Notes under the pieces: model-generated
Seen by the model: only the letters and a program-made list of their open reading frames with translations
Databases searched by the model: none
Told to the model about the DNA's origin: nothing
Shown here: piece by piece, positions 59,118-64,000 of the stretch
Layout: every line of letters begins with the position of its first letter
Numbering within the stretch: the stretch's first letter is position 1
Made by a program: the position numbers and the translations under genes
DNA from: Flavobacterium sp. HJ-32-4
Lineage (GTDB): Bacteria > Bacteroidota > Bacteroidia > Flavobacteriales > Flavobacteriaceae
Reading direction: 5' to 3'
Assembly (NCBI RefSeq): GCF_022532105.1
Contig: NZ_CP092832.1
Span: 1,116,001 to 1,180,000 of the forward strand
DNA length: 64,000 bases

Positions 59118-59981
59118 ATGAACCGATGGATACTTCTGGTGGTTTTGGGTGGCTTATCGTCCTGTAAAGAACCCAAACAGCATAGGGTGTTACAACCGAT
59201 TTTGGCCCATAAGGAGCCGGAAGTCGGATTTTACGTCGATTCAGATTCAATGCTCGAGTCACAACCGCGATTCCGGTCGATTGAACTGGGCTTCTGTGAT
59301 GGACCCTTGCCCCTTTTTGTTGATATGGATGGTTACTATATGAAGAAGTGGTCGCCTAATTATTCCGAATACGCTGCGTCCTATTCTCCTTTTGAGCTTC
59401 GACTGCGTACAGGCAAGGGGTCGGCGACGGGTTTTGTTTTCAAACGACTTTCATGGCCGTTTTTCAACCAGGCAGACGCTGAAAAATACCGCAGTGAAGG
59501 CGATACATCCGCGATTCAGGCGTTTTTCTCCGGAATCAAAGCGTGTAAGGAAGTTCCTGTCCGGGTCAATGAAGTACGGCTAGTCAACGTGACGCCAGTT
59601 TCCCAAAGTCTCCATTTCAATTGGAGTTGGCTCTGTTTTCTTCTCCAGGAGGCCCAGGACGAAAGCGGTGTGTGGCGCCCGATTGAACACCTCGTTCCAC
59701 AGCTTCCCGAATTTTGTGGAACTGCCTCCGTGTCCAACAGACGTATATTGCAATTGCCTCCCGGCGCGGCTTTGACTGTGGCGGTTCCTGCTTACAAAGG
59801 AGCGTTTCGAACAAAGATCCGGGTGCGTGCCCAAATTGACGGCTATACCTTTTTCTCGAATGAAATTGATGGAACCATCAACAAAGGACAATTTGACACG
59901 GGCTTTCTAAAAGCTTATTTAAAAGACCGTAGCATGATCGATGATAGCGAGCATTTGAGGTGGTATTTTCTTAAAGATTAA
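59118..59981 (+). CDS. Lipoprotein of unknown function
   Basis: This 287-residue protein has a lipoprotein signal (MNRWILLVVLGGLSSC, Cys16). The mature part is beta-rich without a recognised domain; it includes FKRLSWPFFNQADAEKY and RWYFLKD at the very end. No -7 box was found in the short gap after the terminator, so expression may depend on read-through. The AT content looks slightly higher than in its neighbours. I do not recognise a family. Confidence 0.6.
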   Translation: MNRWILLVVLGGLSSCKEPKQHRVLQPILAHKEPEVGFYVDSDSMLESQPRFRSIELGFCDGPLPLFVDMDGYYMKKWSPNYSEYAASYSPFELRLRTGKGSATGFVFKRLSWPFFNQADAEKYRSEGDTSAIQAFFSGIKACKEVPVRVNEVRLVNVTPVSQSLHFNWSWLCFLLQEAQDESGVWRPIEHLVPQLPEFCGTASVSNRRILQLPPGAALTVAVPAYKGAFRTKIRVRAQIDGYTFFSNEIDGTINKGQFDTGFLKAYLKDRSMIDDSEHLRWYFLKD

Positions 59982-60052
59982 AAAAAGGTCTTACGTTCGT
60001 AAACCACATTTCTTTATTATTGAGGATACTTGGTCTTTATGACTTTCCCCCG

Positions 60053-60060
60053 TATCTTTG
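60053..60060 (+). promoter_or_regulatory. -7 box for mrp
   Basis: TATCTTTG, a full consensus match, about 68 nt before the ATG. The 5' leader is therefore longer than for most genes here. Confidence 0.6.
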
Positions 60061-60128
60061 CAATCTGAAATCAGTTTAAATAAGGATAAGGTTTTGGGCT
60101 GTAACCGTTTCATCCACAGCCTCCCCAC

Positions 60129-61259
60129 ATGAAACTAGACAGAAAAGAGATAATGGCGGCACTCGAAACCATCACGGTGGCGGGTGAAGGCCAGAACATG
60201 GTTGAGAGCGGAGCCGTACGCAACGTGCTCACATTTGGTGATGAAGTAGTCGTGGAAGTGGTGCTGTCGACACCCGCCTTGCACATCCGTAAACGGGCGG
60301 AAGTCGACATCATGAAAGTCATCCATGAGAAAGTATACGAGAAGGCGAAAGTCAAGGTCAATGTAAAAGTCGAGGCACCTGAGAAGCCGGAGATCAAAGG
60401 GAAATCCATTCCGGGTATCCAGAACATCGTGGCGGTGGCATCCGGAAAAGGAGGCGTCGGCAAGTCGACCGTTACCGCTAACCTGGCGGTGACACTGGCC
60501 AAAATGGGCTTCCGTGTAGGCGTACTCGATGCAGACATTTACGGCCCATCGATGCCCATCATGTTCGACGTGGAAAGCGAAAAGCCGATTTCAGTGACCG
60601 TCGACGGGCGCTCGAAGATGAAACCCATCGAGAGCTATGAAGTGAAAATCCTGTCGATTGGCTTTTTCACCGCGCCCGGACAAGCCGTCATCTGGCGGGG
60701 TCCGATGGCAGGAAAAGCCCTGAACCAAATGATATTCGACGCCGATTGGGGCGAACTTGATTTCCTCTTGCTCGACCTGCCGCCGGGAACAGGCGACATC
60801 CACCTTTCCATCATGCAATCGCTGCCGATTACGGGTGCCGTTGTGGTAAGTACACCACAGGCGGTCGCTCTGGCCGATGCCAAAAAAGGGGTGGGGATGT
60901 TCCAGTCGGAAAGCATCAACGTACCCGTACTGGGTATCATCGAAAACATGGCGTATTTTACACCGGAAGAACTGCCGGAGAACAAATACTATATCTTCGG
61001 AAAAGAAGGAGCCAAGAACCTGGCCGCCGATCTGGGCGTGCCGTTTTTGGGTGAAATCCCGATTGTGCAGTCGATTCGCGAGGCAGGCGATTACGGACGT
61101 CCGGCCGCTTTGCAAACCGCTTCGGCGCTCGAGAGTATCTTTGAGGAAGTGACGCGCAATGTCGTGCAGGAAACCGTGCGCCGCAATGACGCGCTTCCAC
61201 CCACCGAAGCCATCAAGATCACCACGATGGCAGGCTGCTCGGCTGTAAAGAAAAACTAA
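60129..61259 (+). CDS. Mrp/ApbC-type Fe-S cluster carrier ATPase
   Basis: This 376-residue protein has an N-terminal MIP18/DUF59 domain (about residues 5-85) and a Mrp P-loop NTPase domain (deviant Walker A SGKGGVGKST, DADIYGPSMP, LLLDLPPGTGDIHL, STPQAVALADAKKG). These proteins carry and deliver Fe-S clusters. The CxxC motif of typical Mrp/Nbp35 proteins is not present at the expected site; NMAYFTPEELPENKYYIFG is there instead, so cluster binding would have to use other residues. nifU-like and ferredoxin genes adjoin it. Confidence 0.9.
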   Translation: MKLDRKEIMAALETITVAGEGQNMVESGAVRNVLTFGDEVVVEVVLSTPALHIRKRAEVDIMKVIHEKVYEKAKVKVNVKVEAPEKPEIKGKSIPGIQNIVAVASGKGGVGKSTVTANLAVTLAKMGFRVGVLDADIYGPSMPIMFDVESEKPISVTVDGRSKMKPIESYEVKILSIGFFTAPGQAVIWRGPMAGKALNQMIFDADWGELDFLLLDLPPGTGDIHLSIMQSLPITGAVVVSTPQAVALADAKKGVGMFQSESINVPVLGIIENMAYFTPEELPENKYYIFGKEGAKNLAADLGVPFLGEIPIVQSIREAGDYGRPAALQTASALESIFEEVTRNVVQETVRRNDALPPTEAIKITTMAGCSAVKKN

Positions 61260-61275
61260 CGCAAACTATCCGGAA

Positions 61276-61515
61276 ATGACGACAGAAGAACTTACCTTAA
61301 GTGTACAGCAGGCGCTCGATGAAATCCGGCCGTTCCTGAAATCGGACGGAGGCGACATCCAGCTCATCCGCATCGAAGACGAAAAACACGTCAAAGTGCG
61401 CCTGGAAGGGGCCTGCACCGCCTGTAGTGTCAACCAAATGACGCTTCGCGCGGGGGTTGAAACGACCATCAAGAAGTTTGCACCGCAGATCGAGACGGTC
61501 GAAAACATTGCATAA
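61276..61515 (+). CDS. NifU C-terminal domain protein (Nfu-type scaffold)
   Basis: This 79-residue protein is the Nfu domain alone, with the cluster-binding CTAC motif (CxxC) in GACTACSVNQMTLRAGVE and the DGGDIQLI segment. Nfu proteins dimerise around a [4Fe-4S] cluster and pass it to target proteins. It lies 16 nt after mrp, in the same operon. Confidence 0.95.
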   Translation: MTTEELTLSVQQALDEIRPFLKSDGGDIQLIRIEDEKHVKVRLEGACTACSVNQMTLRAGVETTIKKFAPQIETVENIA

Positions 61516-61535
61516 TTTGTGATAATTATCACAAA
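61516..61535. promoter_or_regulatory. Perfect 20-bp Crp/Fnr-type palindrome
   Basis: TTTGTGATAATTATCACAAA is a perfect palindrome with TGTGA-N6-TCACA half-sites, immediately after the nifU-like gene. Its centre is about 42 bp upstream of the start inferred from the -7 box at 61555. Confidence 0.7.
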
Positions 61536-61554
61536 CGCTGCGGCAGGCCTGCCG

Positions 61555-61562
61555 TAGTTTTG
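61555..61562 (+). promoter_or_regulatory. -7 box for the ferredoxin reductase
   Basis: TAGTTTTG, a full consensus match, lies 24 nt before the ATG at 61587. Confidence 0.55.
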
Positions 61563-61586
61563 GAATCGCATTTGTAGCTGTATCCC

Positions 61587-62639
61587 ATGATTACAACCGA
61601 TATATTGATTATTGGCGCGGGCCCAACCGGACTCTTCGCCGTTTTTGAAGCCGGACTCCTGAAGCTCCGTTGCCATATCATCGACGCCCTTCCGCAGCCG
61701 GGTGGGCAGTTGGCGGAATTGTATCCGAAGAAACCCATTTTCGACATCCCCGGTTTTCCGGAAGTGTTGGCCGGTGATCTGGTCAACAACCTAATGGAAC
61801 AGATCAAGCAATTCCAGCCGGGCTTTACGCTTGGAGAACGCGCCGAAACGATCGACAAGCTCGAAGACGGCACCTTCATCGTCACGACAGATCGCGGCAC
61901 GAAGGTGAAGTGTAATTCCATTGCCATTGCCGGCGGACTGGGCAGTTTTGAGCCCCGGAAACCTGAAATCCAAGGGATAGCCCTATATGAAGAAAGAGGT
62001 GTCGAGTATTTCGTACGTGATCCCGAGAAGTTCCGCGGCAAGCGCATCGTGATTGCGGGTGGCGGCGATTCAGCGCTCGACTGGAGCATCTTTTTGTCGG
62101 ATGTGGCCGATGAGGTGACGCTGATCCACCGGCGTAACGAGTTCCGTGGCGCGCTTGATTCGGTCGAGAAAGTACAGGAACTGAAGAACCTCGGCAAGAT
62201 CAACCTGATCACGCCCGCCGAAGTGAAAAGCCTTCACGGCAACGGCCACCTGGAAGCCATTGATATCGAACGTGACGGTATTCTTGAACGCATTGAGTGT
62301 GACCACCTCATTCCGTTATTCGGCTTGTCGCCCAAACTCGGTCCGATTGCCGACTGGGGGCTCGAGATCGAGAAGAATGCGATCAAAGTCAACAATGCCC
62401 TCGATTACCAAACCAACATACCCGGCATTTACGCCATTGGTGACGTGAATACCTACCCTGGCAAATTGAAACTGATTTTATGTGGTTTCCATGAAGCCAC
62501 CCTGATGTGTCAAAGCGTTTACGGCCGTATGAACCCCGGTAAGAAATACGTCCTGAAATACACGACCGTATCAGGTGTCGACGGCTTCGACGGCACTCGA
62601 AAAGAAGCGGAGAAGGCGGTGGTGAAGGCGATAGAATAG
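61587..62639 (+). CDS. Thioredoxin reductase-like ferredoxin-NADP+ reductase
   Basis: This 350-residue flavoprotein has FAD-binding DILIIGAGPTGLFAVFEAGL, the PGGQLAELYPKKPIFDIPGFP segment, the NADP-binding RIVIAGGGDSALDWSIFL, RRNEFRGAL, and the second FAD site IYAIGDVNTYPGKLKLI. The active-site CxxC of thioredoxin reductase is missing, as in the TrxR-like ferredoxin-NADP reductases. It is preceded by a Crp/Fnr-type site and separated from the ferredoxin gene by the inserted four-helix gene. The stop TAG lies within an inverted repeat. Confidence 0.92.
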   Translation: MITTDILIIGAGPTGLFAVFEAGLLKLRCHIIDALPQPGGQLAELYPKKPIFDIPGFPEVLAGDLVNNLMEQIKQFQPGFTLGERAETIDKLEDGTFIVTTDRGTKVKCNSIAIAGGLGSFEPRKPEIQGIALYEERGVEYFVRDPEKFRGKRIVIAGGGDSALDWSIFLSDVADEVTLIHRRNEFRGALDSVEKVQELKNLGKINLITPAEVKSLHGNGHLEAIDIERDGILERIECDHLIPLFGLSPKLGPIADWGLEIEKNAIKVNNALDYQTNIPGIYAIGDVNTYPGKLKLILCGFHEATLMCQSVYGRMNPGKKYVLKYTTVSGVDGFDGTRKEAEKAVVKAIE

Positions 62640-62681
62640 TGGTCAGTAGTCGGTGGTCAGTAGGCGGTGGTCCGAAGTTGG
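62638..62681 (+). repeat. Left inverted repeat of the four-helix-bundle unit
   Basis: AGTGGTCAGTAGTCGGTGGT begins the arm, which shares about 35 of 38 positions with the reverse complement of 63152-63189, apart from a 7-base insertion AGGCGGT. The arm begins inside the ferredoxin reductase stop codon. Confidence 0.8.
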
Positions 62682-62747
62682 GTTCAGCGTTTACTGTTTG
62701 TTCATTTTTTTGCGGTTTTTCCGTATCCGGCTCTTTACAAACTCACC

Positions 62748-62755
62748 TACATTTG
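62748..62755 (+). promoter_or_regulatory. -7 box for the four-helix-bundle gene
   Basis: TACATTTG, a full consensus match inside the bracketed unit, 18 nt before the ATG. Confidence 0.6.
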
Positions 62756-62773
62756 GCTTCCTAATTGGAGGCG

Positions 62774-63130
62774 ATGTCGGTGCAAAAATTCGAAGACTTG
62801 ACGGTATGGCAGAAGTCACAGGATTTCGCCGTTTTGATTTATAACAGATTTTCAGAGGTTAGCGATTTTAGGTTTCGAGACCAGATTTTTCGCGCTTCAG
62901 TATCCATTTCTAACAATATTGCCGAGGGTTTTGAGCGAAAAACTTCGAAGGAGTTTGTTCGATTTTTACGTATTTCATTAGGTTCCTGTAGTGAAGTCCG
63001 ATCGATGACCTATCTGGCTGAACGGTTGGGTTATGTAGCAAAGGAGCAGACGCAATTTCTCCTGAACCAAAATGCGGAAATTAGCCGGATGTTACACGCT
63101 TTGGTAAGGTCTATCCAGTCAAAACAGTAA
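62774..63130 (+). CDS. Four-helix-bundle protein (23S rRNA-intervening-sequence protein family)
   Basis: This 118-residue, wholly helical protein has the family segments KFEDLTVWQKSQDFAVLIYN, FRFRDQIFRASVSISNNIAEGFER and KEFVRFLRISLGSCSEVRSMTYLAERLGY. Such S23-like proteins were first seen in intervening sequences of 23S rRNA genes and occur scattered in Bacteroidota; biochemical function unknown. The start is the ATG at 62774, since the only earlier in-frame codon is TTG. AT content is higher than that of the neighbours. It has its own promoter and is bracketed by inverted repeats. Confidence 0.9.
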   Translation: MSVQKFEDLTVWQKSQDFAVLIYNRFSEVSDFRFRDQIFRASVSISNNIAEGFERKTSKEFVRFLRISLGSCSEVRSMTYLAERLGYVAKEQTQFLLNQNAEISRMLHALVRSIQSKQ

Positions 63131-63151
63131 CTTTGTAGCTACGTAAAACCA

Positions 63152-63189
63152 CCAACTCCGAACCACTGATCACCGACTACTGACCACTG
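63152..63189 (-). repeat. Right inverted repeat of the four-helix-bundle unit
   Basis: Reverse-complement partner of 62638-62681, ending 13 nt before the ferredoxin ATG. Confidence 0.8.
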
Positions 63190-63201
63190 ACGACTTACAC
63201 C

Positions 63202-63528
63202 ATGGACATACTTCTCTCCATCACCGACCGCGACGGCAACACCCACAAAGTAGAGGCGCCCACCGATATGAACCTGAACGTTATGGAAATCGTTCGGATG
63301 TATGAACTGGCGCCGGAAGGTACGATCGGTATCTGCGGCGGTATGGCGATGTGTGCGTCGTGCCAGTGCTATGTGCTGAACGACGTGCCACTCCCGGAAC
63401 GAAATGATGATGAAGAGGCGATGTTGTCAGAGGCTTTTAATGTAAGAGACAACAGTCGTTTGGGTTGCCAGATCCCTATCACGCCTGAAATCGACGGACT
63501 GGCCATTGAACTGGCGCCGGAAGCATAA
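63202..63528 (+). CDS. [2Fe-2S] ferredoxin, adrenodoxin type
   Basis: This 108-residue ferredoxin has the cluster Cys pattern C-x5-C-x2-C in GICGGMAMCASCQCY plus the distal Cys in RLGCQIPIT. This is the vertebrate/adrenodoxin-type spacing used in Fe-S assembly and P450 reduction rather than the plant type. It probably accepts electrons from the TrxR-like reductase upstream, and with mrp and nifU the group points to Fe-S cluster work. Confidence 0.92.
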   Translation: MDILLSITDRDGNTHKVEAPTDMNLNVMEIVRMYELAPEGTIGICGGMAMCASCQCYVLNDVPLPERNDDEEAMLSEAFNVRDNSRLGCQIPITPEIDGLAIELAPEA

Positions 63529-63536
63529 GGATGGTT

Positions 63537-64000
63537 TTACTGTAGAATTTCCAGTGCAGGAGGCAATAGTCGCTCAACGAACCGGGCGTAGGCCTGTTGC
63601 GATGGATGCAAACCATCGGCAGCTACGAGGTAGGTACTAAAGAGTCCTTCCCGGGTGATATCCGTAATATTTACAAAACGCACATTCTTCGATGCTGCGT
63701 GGTTCATGGCGAAGGTATTGTATTGGTCAATCTGCGCAGAAATACCCGCCGGATTGGAACTTCCCTGCCCGTAAGGAGTGTAGGCGTAATCGGGAATCGA
63801 CACCACAATTACGCGACCGGGGTCACCTTTCGCCAACAGGATGGCTTGGTCGAGCAACTGGGGGAATTCGGTTTCATACAAGGAAAAAGGACGGCCCTGG
63901 TATTGGTTGTTCACTCCAATCAGTAAGGTGACCATATCGTAATTTTCTTCAGGAGCGTCGGCTGCGATTGCGGCCAGCAGATTGGTGGTGGTCCATCCGC
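63537..64000 (-). CDS. SGNH/GDSL-family hydrolase, C-terminal part
   Basis: The reading frame continues past the right edge, so the N-terminus with the GDS block is outside the window; about 153 residues are visible. Block III is represented by TLLIGVNNQYQG and block V by DGLHPSQQAYARF with the catalytic Asp and His. These enzymes are esterases or lipases, or deacetylases of polysaccharides. The internal methionine at 63935 is not the start because the upstream sequence (TTTNLLAAIAADAPEENYD) fits the family. Confidence 0.85.
   Translation of the reverse strand, partial: GWTTTNLLAAIAADAPEENYDMVTLLIGVNNQYQGRPFSLYETEFPQLLDQAILLAKGDPGRVIVVSIPDYAYTPYGQGSSNPAGISAQIDQYNTFAMNHAASKNVRFVNITDITREGLFSTYLVAADGLHPSQQAYARFVERLLPPALEILQ

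Larger units (their letters stand above)
62638..63189. mobile_element. Candidate non-autonomous inserted unit carrying a four-helix-bundle gene
   Basis: Inverted repeats of about 38-44 bp bound a promoter and one gene. The unit of 552 bp sits between two genes that would otherwise be adjacent partners. No transposase is present and no target duplication is obvious, so mobility is an inference. Confidence 0.4.

Noticed and set aside
1..64000. Prophage, integrative element or insertion sequence
   Set aside because: No transposase, integrase, phage structural or conjugation gene was found on either strand.

Overview
The window is a stretch of chromosome from a member of the Bacteroidota, almost certainly Flavobacteriaceae, with an unusually GC-rich genome for that family (roughly half G+C or a little more by eye). 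Pointers to this are: many genes preceded by the Bacteroidota -7 promoter box TANNTTTG; weak or absent Shine-Dalgarno sequences; type IX secretion (T9SS) C-terminal sorting domains ending in KLVIK or KLIVK; a TonB-dependent receptor with a CarboxypepD-like N-terminal domain; a DUF5686 protein; DUF3098 between ftsX and uppP; and a DNA polymerase III alpha subunit with an N-terminal exonuclease domain. Gene order is compact, with many ATGA, TAATG or TGATG stop/start overlaps inside operons and several convergent gene pairs whose stop codons interlock.

Layout. 1-3.5 kb: end of an outer-membrane barrel gene, then the ftsX-DUF3098-uppP-truB operon (division, lipid-carrier recycling, tRNA modification). 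3.5-6.3 kb: a thioredoxin-fold gene and a patatin from overlapping divergent promoters, then pyrH-frr. 6.3-14 kb: DUF5686 outer-membrane protein, an SMR exporter coupled to a CPA2 antiporter, and an MMPL/RND transporter. 14-23.5 kb: asnS, a GxxExxY nuclease-fold gene next to low-complexity repeats, rpoN, membrane and barrel proteins, leuS, a PH-domain protein and a zinc peptidase. 23.5-30 kb: Lrp/AsnC regulator, cyclase-GNAT pair, ruvC-hemW, an LPG-synthase-like protein with a GT2 glycosyltransferase, and two small exported proteins. 30-38.3 kb: tRNA-Asp, DUF58 protein, thioredoxin, dnaE, an 800-bp repeat mosaic, tyrS. 38.3-48.6 kb: LuxE-like protein, two T9SS cargo-type proteins, a beta-helix lipoprotein with a TonB receptor, and a divergent PhoB/PhoR-type two-component system. 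48.5-59 kb: glycosyltransferase, trmB, LysE-family exporter, an alkyltransferase-like protein, then an NtrB/NtrC-type pair divergent from an HlyD-MacB-small ORF-permease efflux operon. 59-64 kb: a lipoprotein, mrp, nifU-like, ferredoxin reductase, a four-helix-bundle gene, a [2Fe-2S] ferredoxin, and the 3' part of an SGNH hydrolase.

Most of the window is ordinary core genome. The less ordinary parts are: (1) a four-helix-bundle gene bracketed by about 38-bp inverted repeats and lodged between ferredoxin reductase and ferredoxin, so it looks like a small inserted unit; (2) two copies of an intergenic element with conserved 5' and 3' cores, whose internal stem has changed sequence on both arms, suggesting a structured RNA, with CAGT-type low-complexity arrays nested in its 3' hairpin; (3) a regulatory region with two operator copies 21 bp apart and a sigma-54-like promoter upstream of the efflux operon, while rpoN and an NtrC-type regulator are in the same window; (4) a perfect 20-bp Crp/Fnr-type palindrome at about -42 of the ferredoxin reductase gene; (5) a 57-codon gene hidden in the ABC operon. 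Function calls rest on motif recognition without database searches; promoter, operator and RNA calls are pattern-based.
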